A stretch of DNA of 62,033 nucleotides from an uncultured bacterium. GTDB taxonomy: Bacteria; Verrucomicrobiota; Kiritimatiellia; CAIKKV01; CAITUY01. This document shows, piece by piece, positions 47,724 to 55,569 of the stretch; the first letter of the stretch is position 1; every line of letters starts with the position of its first letter. Below the pieces are notes generated by a model. That model did no database searches. It saw only the letters and a program-made list of their open reading frames with translations, and was not told the DNA's origin. Position numbers and translations under genes: made by a program. Where the stretch lies: the NCBI GenBank assembly GCA_903895695.1, contig CAITUY010000004.1, positions 1-62,033 of the forward strand. Reading direction: 5' to 3'.

Positions 47724-49019
47724 ATGGACATTCCCGCCGTCGCCAAGATCCTCGGCGCGTTCGCCGGCCTGCTGGTGGCCACGCGGTTCGGTGTGCCGCT
47801 CGGGTTGGCCCTGGTGGGCGGCGGGATCGGATTGGAATTCTGGGCCGGTCACGGCCCCGGCCGGATCGGCGCCGACCTGCTGCTGGCGCTGCAGTCACCG
47901 CTGCTATGGCTGTTTCTCGGGGTGATTTCACTTGTGGTGGAGATCGGCCGCTACTACACCGAGGCCCGCAACGCAAAGACGATCCTGGATGCCGTGCGCC
48001 GCTGGGGCGGCCGCCACGGGTGGATGGCCGGTCTCATGGCCGTTCCCTCGATCATCGGCCTGATCCCGATGCCGGCCGGCGCCTTGTTCTCCGCTCCCTT
48101 CGTCGAGCAGGCGTCAGCCCACTCGGCCCGATCGGCCGCCTGGAAGACGGCCGTGAACTACGTATTCCGGCACACCTGGGAATTCTGGTGGCCGCTCTAT
48201 CCGGTGGTCATCGTCTCGATGTCCTTGTTCGGTCTCGAGCCGTGGCGTTTCGTGCTGGCGCTGATCGCCTTGACGCCGGTCAGCCTGCTGGCGGGCTACT
48301 GGCTGCTGGTGCGTCCGCATCGCGTCGAGTTGGCGGTTGGGATGGCGCCCGTGAGTGCGTCCGACCCGCGCGAGCGCCTGCTCGTCGCGATCCTGGCAAC
48401 GGTTATCGGCGGTGCCTGCGTGTTGCCTGGCGCGATCGCGCCGCTGGTGCCGGCCATGGATCCCGAGAACCGCAAGATGCTGGGCATGCTGGCGGGCCTG
48501 GTCCTGGCGCTGATCATGATTGCGGTCGACGAGTGGCGGCTTCCGGAGCGGAACACGTTCCGCAAACTGGTTGAGCGAAAATCGTTGCAGACCATCGTGA
48601 CCGTGGCGGGTGTCATGATTTTCAAGTCGCTCCTCGACTCCTCCGGCTTGCTGCCGGTGGCGAGCCGCGAACTCATTGCCAGCGGCATACCGGTGGCCGT
48701 GACCGTGGCGGCGCTGCCCTTTCTGGCCGGGCTGGTGACCGGGATCGGCGTCGGCTACGCCGCCACGTCATTCCCGTTGGTGGTGGGCTTGTTGCACGCC
48801 GAGGGCAGCGGGCTCACGCCCATGTCAACCGTGGTCCTGGCCATGGCCTTCGGCTACACCGGGATGATGCTATCGCCCGTGCACCTGTGCATGATCATGT
48901 CGCGAGACTACTTCACCGCCCCCTCGGCGGGTATCTACCGACTGGTCGTGCCGTACCTGGTCGTGATCGCGGCGACCGGCATCGCGCTCCACCTGCTGTT
49001 TCGCGCGTTGGGGTGGTAG
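47724..49019 (+). CDS. DUF401-family integral membrane protein
   Basis: 431 aa with about ten membrane helices. GLIPMPAGALFSAPFVEQA and the repeat-like GIGVGYAATSFPLVVGLL with HLCMIMSRDYF match the DUF401 family of putative permeases (ion-transporter-like, related to GntP/DcuC topology). Substrate unknown. It lies nine bases after the dCMP deaminase and probably is co-transcribed with it; the functional link is unclear. ATG 47724 is used, although an in-frame start at 47694 overlaps the deaminase. Confidence 0.85.
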   Translation: MDIPAVAKILGAFAGLLVATRFGVPLGLALVGGGIGLEFWAGHGPGRIGADLLLALQSPLLWLFLGVISLVVEIGRYYTEARNAKTILDAVRRWGGRHGWMAGLMAVPSIIGLIPMPAGALFSAPFVEQASAHSARSAAWKTAVNYVFRHTWEFWWPLYPVVIVSMSLFGLEPWRFVLALIALTPVSLLAGYWLLVRPHRVELAVGMAPVSASDPRERLLVAILATVIGGACVLPGAIAPLVPAMDPENRKMLGMLAGLVLALIMIAVDEWRLPERNTFRKLVERKSLQTIVTVAGVMIFKSLLDSSGLLPVASRELIASGIPVAVTVAALPFLAGLVTGIGVGYAATSFPLVVGLLHAEGSGLTPMSTVVLAMAFGYTGMMLSPVHLCMIMSRDYFTAPSAGIYRLVVPYLVVIAATGIALHLLFRALGW

Positions 49020-49020
49020 G

Positions 49021-49058
49021 GCCGGAGGGTGGAAGGTGGAGGGCCGAGGGTGGATGGG
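49021..49058 (+). repeat. G-rich tract after DUF401 gene
   Basis: Reiterated GGAGGG/GGAAGG/GGAGGG/GAGGG units on the plus strand right after the stop codon, able in principle to form a G-quadruplex. No gene. Confidence 0.45.
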
Positions 49059-49122
49059 TGACTCCCGTGGCCGGTTCATGGCCTGATCTTCATGGTTTTT
49101 GGGATGCGATTCATGGCGTAGT

Positions 49123-49167
49123 GGATTATATATGAATCCTTGACTACCTTTGAGGATTATATATAGT
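49123..49167 (+). promoter_or_regulatory. hipB promoter and operator
   Basis: TTGACT (49140-49145), 16-base spacer and TATAGT (49162-49167) lie so close to ATG 49174 that the mRNA is probably leaderless. The palindrome GGATT-N7-AATCC (49123-49139) abuts the -35, and a second GGATTATATATA site (49154-49165) overlaps the -10. This is the layout of an autorepressed HipB-type operon. Confidence 0.65.
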
Positions 49168-49173
49168 GACTAC

Positions 49174-49554
49174 ATGAAATCAGCGGTCAACGATCTGTTG
49201 TCCTTGCCCGTACGACGTTCACTCGTCAAGTTTGGCGCCGACCTTTCCATAGCCCGGCGCAAGCGGCGTCTCACATCGGCCATGGTGTGTGAACGGCTCG
49301 GGGTGTCCAAGTCCACATGGCAACGGATGGAAAAGGGCGACCCAACCGTCTCCCTGGGGGCCTATGCCCAAGCGCTGTTTGTACTCGGTTTCGGCTCGCC
49401 ATTGGCCGAGTTGGTCGATCAGCGCAATGACGAGCAGGGCCTACTACTCGAAGTCGAACATCTGCCAAAGCGAGTCACCCCGCCCCGGCGTGCCTCGGGC
49501 TCGAAGCCCGCTGCATGTCGGCCACGGCCAGTGGCGCCTGGCCCCCGCCTTTGA
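49174..49554 (+). CDS. hipB: HipB-like XRE-family antitoxin/repressor
   Basis: 126 aa. The helix-turn-helix reads ARRKRRLTSAMVCERLGVSKSTWQRMEKG, and the following PTVSLGAYAQALFVLGF and LLLEVEHLPKRV are typical of HipB partners of HipA kinases. The last 25 or so residues (after LPKRVTPPR) are probably translated from the junction with a truncated hipA, so the natural C-terminus may have been lost or replaced. There is no Shine-Dalgarno, in agreement with a leaderless transcript. It should still bind its own operator. Confidence 0.85.
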   Translation: MKSAVNDLLSLPVRRSLVKFGADLSIARRKRRLTSAMVCERLGVSKSTWQRMEKGDPTVSLGAYAQALFVLGFGSPLAELVDQRNDEQGLLLEVEHLPKRVTPPRRASGSKPAACRPRPVAPGPRL

Positions 49555-49792
49555 TCTCAACCCCTTTCCCGATCGCGTCCCTGAGTTGAAAACATGGATC
49601 TCACCTCGCGCTGGCCCTGCGGCTTCCCTCGCCGCACTGCGTTCCGAGGCGCCGTACTTCCGCATCAAGCCGGCTCAACGCGAGGCGATCATCGGCGAAG
49701 TCGCCGCCGCGGTGGCGGAGTGGCGGCGGCAGGGGGCTCTGATCGGCATGACCCGCGTGGAACTGGATGCGTTTGCCGACGCCTTCGCCTGA
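49505..49792 (+). pseudogene. hipA: hipA remnant (C-terminal quarter only)
   Basis: This frame encodes about 95 residues that match the end of HipA kinases: LHVGHGQWRLAPAFDLNPFP, then PELKTWIS, LRSEAPYFRIKPAQREAIIGEV and a final helix ending at 49792. The N-terminal subdomain, P-loop and catalytic Asp of HipA are missing, so no kinase is made. It overlaps the hipB 3' end in another frame with no start of its own. A deletion of about 1 kb that fused hipB to the hipA tail explains this. Confidence 0.75.
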
Positions 49793-49827
49793 AGGTGCGG
49801 CTATAGTTACATCGAGCGCAACAGACT

Positions 49828-50394
49828 ATGAACAGAGCCCTGAAACTGTGTTTGCGTTGTTTGTGGTTCGGAATGTTGATACTGGTCGTGGCCCTAATCG
49901 TCATCTCGCTCGTCATTGTGACCTCCTGGCCTCCACGAAGCACAGCGGGGGAGCGCAAACTGGTCGCGCTTCTCAATGGAGATCCGATGGTAAGACTGGT
50001 GAGCTTCGAGACGGAATGTCAGCAACGCAGACTGATATGCAGAGATCAAGAAGCACTAGCGTACTTGGAAGAGATGCTGATGAAGAACCACCAGGCAATT
50101 CCAACTACCGGCGGCGGAACCTACTATGCGCATTTCGGGTTTTCCGGTGGGGAATCTTATGCCACGTGGATAGGGGTTAGGACAAATTCGCTGGATATTT
50201 CAATTGCTTCGATGGCTACTGAAGAGAGTTGGCCGACCCATTCGGTTATGCTGACGGACCTGCAGTCAGGCAAGGCTCGGCAGATGGTTGATTTTCTCAA
50301 TGCGATGGACACAACTGTGCCAGGGACGGTTTTGACCATGCGAACCGGCAGTGAGCCTGAGACGACAAGGGACGACGCACTTATTGCTCACTGA
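49828..50394 (+). CDS. small membrane-anchored protein of unknown function
   Basis: 188 aa. A single N-terminal membrane helix (about 12-34, GMLILVVALIVISLVIVTSW) is followed by an extracytoplasmic domain of mixed alpha/beta character. No family recognised. It is less GC-rich than its neighbours and lies just after the decayed hipBA locus, so it may be accessory. The reading frame is clean, with ATG 49828, but the upstream AGCGCAACAGACT is a poor Shine-Dalgarno. Confidence 0.6.
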   Translation: MNRALKLCLRCLWFGMLILVVALIVISLVIVTSWPPRSTAGERKLVALLNGDPMVRLVSFETECQQRRLICRDQEALAYLEEMLMKNHQAIPTTGGGTYYAHFGFSGGESYATWIGVRTNSLDISIASMATEESWPTHSVMLTDLQSGKARQMVDFLNAMDTTVPGTVLTMRTGSEPETTRDDALIAH

Positions 50395-50621
50395 CGCCGA
50401 ACGACGGCCTGCATCGGACCGCTGATCGCGGCCCGGTGAGGCCCGGACGTTGCCGCCATGCCAAGCAAGATGAAAGAGATTGCGACACTCTGGAACGAGC
50501 AGACGTGAATGGGGCCATTGCATTCAGATGCCGCGGGGGAAGAGGTCGATGGGATTGACCTCGTCGTGCTCGATGCGGACATCGCCGGGCGCGTCTCGAC
50601 GTTCCTTGTCGATGTAATCGT

Positions 50622-51473
50622 TTATCGACGGGAAGTCTTCGCGAACTCGGCGTCGTGCTGCACCGAGAGGTTCCGGTGGCCGGACCGGAACCGGCCTGCC
50701 ACGGCCAATGCGCGAACATGCCGGTCTCCTGTCGAGGGGTTCGCCGTCGTTTTCAGGAGACGCGTCACGGCGTCAGGCATATCCGGCGTTCCATTCATCA
50801 CGACCTCGACCTCCCGCCCGAACACGGTCGCGAAGTGCCGTAGCAGCGCGTCGCGCACCGCGTCGCGCGACGGGCAGGCGGACCCCAGCAGGGCCCGCAG
50901 ACTCGTGACCCGCTCGCCGGCCAGTCCGCACGGTACGATCAGGTCAAAGTGGCTCAGGTCGGGGGCCGCGTTGAAACTCATGCCATGCGATGACACCCAT
51001 TTTTGAAACCGCACTCCAATGGCGGCGATCTTGCCGGAATCGGTCCAGACGCCCGTTTTGCCTGCTCGCCGCGTGGCCGCCACGCCGAAGTCGCCGGCTG
51101 TGCGGATGGCGGCTTCCTCCAGGCTAGACACGAAGGCATGCGCGTCGGCGTCAGCTCCCGTCAACTTAAGGATCGGGTAGAGCACCCACTGGCCCGGGCC
51201 GTGGTAGGTGACGTCGCCGCCGCGCGGCGTGCTGTGCAGTTCAATTCCGAGTTCGGCCAGGCGGGCCGGCGCGGCAAGAATATGGGCAGCGCGGGCGCGC
51301 ACGCCGCAGGTAATGACGGGCGTGTGTTCGAGCACGAGCAGCACGTCGGGAACACGTCCGGCCTGGCGCGCGCTCACGAGGGCAGCCTGCCACTGCAGGG
51401 CGGCGCCATACGGCACAGGCGCGGCGAAGACGATCGCGAGCAGCGGTTGGCGCGTGTCGGCGCTCATGGTCAT
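50622..51473 (-). CDS. lipB: octanoyl-[acyl-carrier-protein]:protein octanoyltransferase
   Basis: 283 aa, some 50 longer than usual. It transfers octanoate from ACP to lipoyl domains. Core motifs: VLLVLEHTPVIT, RGGDVTYHGPGQWVLYP, the catalytic Lys in GKIAAIGVR and the catalytic Cys in LIVPCGL. Conservation ends near residue 235 (VTRLLK); the last 45 or so residues look unlike LipB and may come from a frameshift or read-through. ATG 51473 overlaps the stop of the upstream polyprenyl synthase (TAATG), indicating translational coupling. No lipA is in the window. Confidence 0.9.
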   Translation of the reverse strand: MTMSADTRQPLLAIVFAAPVPYGAALQWQAALVSARQAGRVPDVLLVLEHTPVITCGVRARAAHILAAPARLAELGIELHSTPRGGDVTYHGPGQWVLYPILKLTGADADAHAFVSSLEEAAIRTAGDFGVAATRRAGKTGVWTDSGKIAAIGVRFQKWVSSHGMSFNAAPDLSHFDLIVPCGLAGERVTSLRALLGSACPSRDAVRDALLRHFATVFGREVEVVMNGTPDMPDAVTRLLKTTANPSTGDRHVRALAVAGRFRSGHRNLSVQHDAEFAKTSRR

Positions 51474-52363
51474 TACGAAGAGCGACGGATCGCGTGTTCT
51501 GCCAGGGCGCGTAGCGGGGCGGTGTCGCCGGGGAGGCCCTCGATGGCGCCGCCGGCCTCACGGACGAGGTCCTCAGCCCGAGCACGGCTGCGTTCGAGTC
51601 CGTGCACGGCCACGTAGGTGAGTTTCCCGCGCTCCCGGTCGCTGCCCACGGGCTTGCCGAGTTGTTCGGGCGTCGAGGTGGCGTTCAGGATATCGTCGGC
51701 GATCTGGAAGGCCAGACCGCTGGCCTCGCCGTAGCGCGTCAGGGCGTCGAGTTGTGCTGGCGTGGCCCCGCCGCAGAGACCGCCCATGCGGACGGCAGCG
51801 CGGATCAGGGCGGCCGTCTTGTGGCGATGGATGTAGTCCAACCGGTCGGCGTCGACGGGCTGGCCTTCGGCCGCGAGGTCCTCGACCTGGCCGCCAATGA
51901 CGCCTTGGCTGCCGGCCGCCCGGGCAAGTTCCAGCGCGAGCTGGGCGGGGGTATAGGGCGCGGGGGTGCGGGCCTCGGCCAGCCATTCAAAGGCCAGCGT
52001 CAGCAGCGCATCGCCGGCCAACAGCGCGGTGGCTTCACCGAATCTCACGTGGCAGGTCGGCTTGCCGCGGCGCAGCTCGTCGTCGTCCATGCAGGGCAGG
52101 TCGTCGTGGATGAGCGTGTAGGTGTGCAGGATTTCGACAGCAAGACCGGGCAGCAACGCGGCCTCCGGGACGGCGCCGACCGCTTCGCATGCGGCCAGGC
52201 ACAGCACGGGACGGAGCCGTTTGCCTCCGGCCATGACCGAGTAACGCATGGCCTGATGGAGGAGCGGCGGCCGCGTCGTATCCGGCGGCAGGCGGGACTC
52301 CAGGGCCGCATCGACCCAGGCCCGCCGCGCGCTGAGGTAGTTTTGCAGGTCGAACGTGGTCAT
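51473..52363 (-). CDS. ispA: short-chain trans-polyprenyl diphosphate synthase (farnesyl/geranylgeranyl type)
   Basis: 296 aa. The first Asp-rich motif is LIHDDLPCMDDDELRRGKPT, the FARM-type DDxxxxD of bacterial IspA, and the second is FQIADDILN. It condenses IPP with allylic diphosphates to give C15 or C20 chains for quinones and for the undecaprenyl carrier. Product length cannot be read with certainty. It is coupled to lipB through a one-base overlap. Confidence 0.93.
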   Translation of the reverse strand: MTTFDLQNYLSARRAWVDAALESRLPPDTTRPPLLHQAMRYSVMAGGKRLRPVLCLAACEAVGAVPEAALLPGLAVEILHTYTLIHDDLPCMDDDELRRGKPTCHVRFGEATALLAGDALLTLAFEWLAEARTPAPYTPAQLALELARAAGSQGVIGGQVEDLAAEGQPVDADRLDYIHRHKTAALIRAAVRMGGLCGGATPAQLDALTRYGEASGLAFQIADDILNATSTPEQLGKPVGSDRERGKLTYVAVHGLERSRARAEDLVREAGGAIEGLPGDTAPLRALAEHAIRRSS

Positions 52364-52392
52364 GGGTCACTCGTCAATGGTCATTAGGCCAC

Positions 52393-54282
52393 TTACAGCA
52401 CCACCTGCACGCCGATCTCGATGACGCGGTTCGGCGGGAGGTGGAAGAACTTGGAGGCGTCCAGCGCGTTGCGCGACAGGAAAGCGAACAGGCGTTTCCG
52501 CCACGGGCGCATGTTGTGGCCAGCGGCCAGGACCAGCGTCTCGCGGCCCAGGAAGAACGTACATTTCATGGGCTCGAGATCGAGCCCCTCGACGTGGAGC
52601 CCACTTAGCAGTTCCGCCAGGTTTGGATCCTCGCTGAACCCGTACCGCGCCAGGATTCGCGTGAAGCCGCCGTCCAGGCGTTCGACCGTCACGCGTTCGG
52701 TCGCGGGGATGCGAGGTACTTCCTCGGTCATCACGCGCAGCAGAACGATGTTTTCGTGCAGAACCTTATTGTGTTTGTAATTATGCAGCAGGGTGCGCGG
52801 CACGATGTCGGCGTTGCCTGTCAGGAAAACCGCCGTTCCGGGAACGCGCAGGGGGTGACTTCGGCCGATTTCGGGGAGGAACATCGTCAACGAAATGCTC
52901 TCCTCGGTGAGCTTGCGGCTCAGCAGGAGGCGGCCGCGCTGCCAGGTGACCAGGACCGTGAACATGATGACGGCCACGCTCAACCCGACCCACCCGCCGT
53001 TGGGGATCTTGAGGACGTTTGATGCGAAGTACGTCAGGTCGAAGCCGAATATCGGGGTGACAAGCAGCGCCACGAGCACTGGGTGCCAGTGCCAGCGCCT
53101 GTGCATGCAGATCGCCAGCATGATCGTGGTCAGGAGCATCGTCATGGACACGGCGAGGCCATAGGCGCCGGCAAGGCTGTCGGAATCCTTGAATCCGAGC
53201 ACCAGGGAGACGGTGCCGACCAGCAGCATGGCGTTCACGACGGGCAGGTAGACCTGGCCGATGGTGGCCTCTGAGGTATGAATGATCTCCTGGCGCGGGC
53301 AGTAGCCTAGTTGCATGGCCTGACGTGTGAGCGAGAATGCCCCGGAGATGACCGCCTGAGACGCAATCACTGTGGCGGCGGTGGCCAAGGCCACGAGCGG
53401 GTAGAGCGACCAACTTGGGGCCATGCGGTAGAAGAGTTGGCCGTAGGCGTCGGGATCGTGCATGTGTCCCAAAAGATAGGCGCCCTGCCCGAAGTAGTTG
53501 AGCAGCAAGGCTGGCAGCACGAAGGTGAACCAGCCGACCCGGATGGGGAATGTGCCGAAGTGTCCCATGTCCAGATACAGAGCCTCGCCGCCGGTCATAC
53601 ACAGGAAGACCGTGCCCATGGTGACGAATGCGTGGAAGCGGTGCTCCACGAAGAACCCCGCGGCATACGCGGGGTTCATGGCCGCCAGTACGCCGGGCAT
53701 TTGGACGATGTGCCGCAGGCCCAGCATCGCGATGACGACAAACCAGACAACCATGATGGGGCCGAACACGGCGCCGACGCGTTGGGTGCCGTGCTTCTGT
53801 ACCCAGAACAGGCCGACAAGGATCGCCAGGGAGAAAGGAATCACGCACCGATGCAGCGACGGGGCCGCCACCTGCAACCCTTCGACGGCGCTGAGCACTG
53901 AGATGGCTGGGGTAATCAGGCCGTCGCCGTAGAGCAGCGCCGAGCCGAATAAGCCCGAGAACAGGATCAGCCGTGAGCCCACCGAAACCATACTGCGGTC
54001 CCCGCCGCGGACGAGCGCCATGAGGGCCAGGTTGCCGCCTTCGCCATTGTTGTCGGCGCGCAGGACAAGGACCAGATACTTGAGGGTGATCAGGCCGGCC
54101 AGGGACCAGAAGATGAGCGAAAGCACGCCGAGGATCGACGCCTGGGTGGGCGGCGTGGCATCGTTGAAGCACAGGCGGAAGGCATATAGCGGACTGGTGC
54201 CGATGTCGCCGTAGACCACGCCCAGCGCCGCGATACTCAGCGCGAACAACAGGCGCCCTGATGTTTTGCTTTTTGTCTCCAT
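52393..54282 (-). CDS. kup: Kup-type potassium transporter
   Basis: 629 aa with about twelve N-terminal membrane helices and a cytoplasmic C-terminal domain. ALGVVYGDIGTSPLYAF is the family opening; GGEALYLDMGHFG and GDGLITPAISVLSAVEGL are diagnostic. It is a low-affinity K+/H+ symporter. The C-terminal region ends FGIIEIGVQVVL-like (EIGVQVVL), as in E. coli Kup. ATG 54282 is selected; upstream in-frame codons to 54363 are Arg-rich and unlike the family. Confidence 0.95.
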   Translation of the reverse strand: METKSKTSGRLLFALSIAALGVVYGDIGTSPLYAFRLCFNDATPPTQASILGVLSLIFWSLAGLITLKYLVLVLRADNNGEGGNLALMALVRGGDRSMVSVGSRLILFSGLFGSALLYGDGLITPAISVLSAVEGLQVAAPSLHRCVIPFSLAILVGLFWVQKHGTQRVGAVFGPIMVVWFVVIAMLGLRHIVQMPGVLAAMNPAYAAGFFVEHRFHAFVTMGTVFLCMTGGEALYLDMGHFGTFPIRVGWFTFVLPALLLNYFGQGAYLLGHMHDPDAYGQLFYRMAPSWSLYPLVALATAATVIASQAVISGAFSLTRQAMQLGYCPRQEIIHTSEATIGQVYLPVVNAMLLVGTVSLVLGFKDSDSLAGAYGLAVSMTMLLTTIMLAICMHRRWHWHPVLVALLVTPIFGFDLTYFASNVLKIPNGGWVGLSVAVIMFTVLVTWQRGRLLLSRKLTEESISLTMFLPEIGRSHPLRVPGTAVFLTGNADIVPRTLLHNYKHNKVLHENIVLLRVMTEEVPRIPATERVTVERLDGGFTRILARYGFSEDPNLAELLSGLHVEGLDLEPMKCTFFLGRETLVLAAGHNMRPWRKRLFAFLSRNALDASKFFHLPPNRVIEIGVQVVL

Positions 54283-54376
54283 GCAATCGATGCCGCGTCG
54301 CCCCCTCCAACGTTTGAAGCCAGCGGCGGGAGGGACTGTAGCGGGAAGCCGCCGGTTTCGCAAGGCAGAGCGGGGC

Positions 54377-55426
54377 CTACTCCCCGATTCCCAAGTTCGG
54401 TTCGGCGTCGAGGAGGAAGGCTTCGGCAGGGGGGGGCGTGGCGGCGAGTTTGTGGTTGGCGAGGCCGGCTACCATGGCGGCATTGTCGGCGCAGAAGGCG
54501 GGTTGCGCGAGGATCAGGCGGAACCGGCGTTTTTCGGCCAGGGCGGCCAGCTTCCCGCGCAGTCGACTGTTGAGCGACACACCGCCCACGACCGCCAGGG
54601 TGCGCAGGTTTCCCAGGGCATGCGCGACGCGATTGAGCAGCGTGTCGACGATGGCTTCCTGGAAACTCGCAGCCAGCGACCCCACAACAGGATCGCCGGC
54701 GCCGGCCAGCGGATGGTCGCGCAGGTAGTAGAGCAGGGAAGTCTTGAGGCCGCTGTAGCTGACGCAGCAACGCGCATCGAGCCCCGTGAGCCGGGCCGGC
54801 AGGTTGCGGAGAATGCCGCGCGGGAACCGCACGGCTGCCGGGTCGGCGCCGAGTGCCGCCTTGTCGATGGCCGGGCCGCCGGGATAGCCCAGTTTGAGCA
54901 GGTTGGCGCCTTTGTCGAATGCCTCACCGGCCGCGTCGTCCACCGTTCGCCCCAGTAGCCGGTATCGGCCGATGCCGTCGACGCGCACGAAGGCGGTGTG
55001 GCCCCCGGACACGATCAGCGACACGAACGGCATCAGCGCGGCGGGCTCCGGGGCATCGGGACCGAGGAAGGCCGAGTAGAGGTGGGCTTCGAGATGGTTG
55101 ATTCCGACCAGCGGCTTATTGAGGCGAATGGCCAGCCCCTTGGCAGCAGCCAAGCCCACGAGGAGCGAAGTCGATAAGCCGGGCCCGTGCGTCACGGCGA
55201 CGGCGTCCAGGCTGCTCCAGTCGACGCCGGCCGCGCGCATCGCTTCCTCCAGCACGGCCGGCAGATGCTCGACATGCTGGCGCGATGCGATTTCCGGCAC
55301 CACGCCGCCATACGGGCGGTGTTGGGCGATTTGCGTGTGAACGACGTTCGACAACACGAAGCGGCCATCGCGCACGACAGCCGCGGCGGTCTCGTCGCAG
55401 GAAGTTTCTATGCCGAGGACGAGCAT
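54377..55426 (-). CDS. tsaD: tRNA N6-adenosine threonylcarbamoyltransferase
   Basis: 349 aa ASKHA-fold protein that, with TsaB and TsaE, puts the t6A37 modification on ANN-decoding tRNAs. MLVLGIETSCDET, the metal-binding H-x3-H in INHLEAHLYSAF, LIVSGGHTAFV, and GGVSLNSRLR with the C-terminal FCADNAAM are all present. It is essential in most bacteria. No Shine-Dalgarno is seen before ATG 55426. A heptamer-repeat array begins nine bases upstream of the start. Confidence 0.96.
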   Translation of the reverse strand: MLVLGIETSCDETAAAVVRDGRFVLSNVVHTQIAQHRPYGGVVPEIASRQHVEHLPAVLEEAMRAAGVDWSSLDAVAVTHGPGLSTSLLVGLAAAKGLAIRLNKPLVGINHLEAHLYSAFLGPDAPEPAALMPFVSLIVSGGHTAFVRVDGIGRYRLLGRTVDDAAGEAFDKGANLLKLGYPGGPAIDKAALGADPAAVRFPRGILRNLPARLTGLDARCCVSYSGLKTSLLYYLRDHPLAGAGDPVVGSLAASFQEAIVDTLLNRVAHALGNLRTLAVVGGVSLNSRLRGKLAALAEKRRFRLILAQPAFCADNAAMVAGLANHKLAATPPPAEAFLLDAEPNLGIGE

Positions 55427-55434
55427 GGGTAGGA

Positions 55435-55566
55435 ATTGAAGATTGTAGACTGTGGAGAGTGAGTCAGAAGTTCGCACGCCGTCCGCTCTCGTGTCAGAAG
55501 AGGCGCTGACTCATTGGCCTGCTGTCGTGGCAGCAATATTCAGTATTCACTCTTCACTATTCAATC
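55435..55566. repeat. second inverted pair of heptamer-repeat arrays (tsaD / S41 gap)
   Basis: Left array 55435-55469 reads in 7-mers ATTGAAG, ATTGTAG, ACTGTGG, AGAGTGA, GTCAGAA. Right array 55539-55566 reads TTCAGTA, TTCACTC, TTCACTA, TTCAATC, roughly the reverse complement of the left unit. GAGTCAG and CTGACTC inside can also pair. It fills the 143-base gap between two genes and resembles the element in the atp operon in architecture, not in exact sequence. Confidence 0.65.
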
Positions 55567-55569
55567 TCT

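Noticed and set aside
52781..54310. 509-codon minus-strand frame overlapping kup
   Set aside because: Alternative frame of the Kup gene; Arg/Pro/His-rich and without domains.
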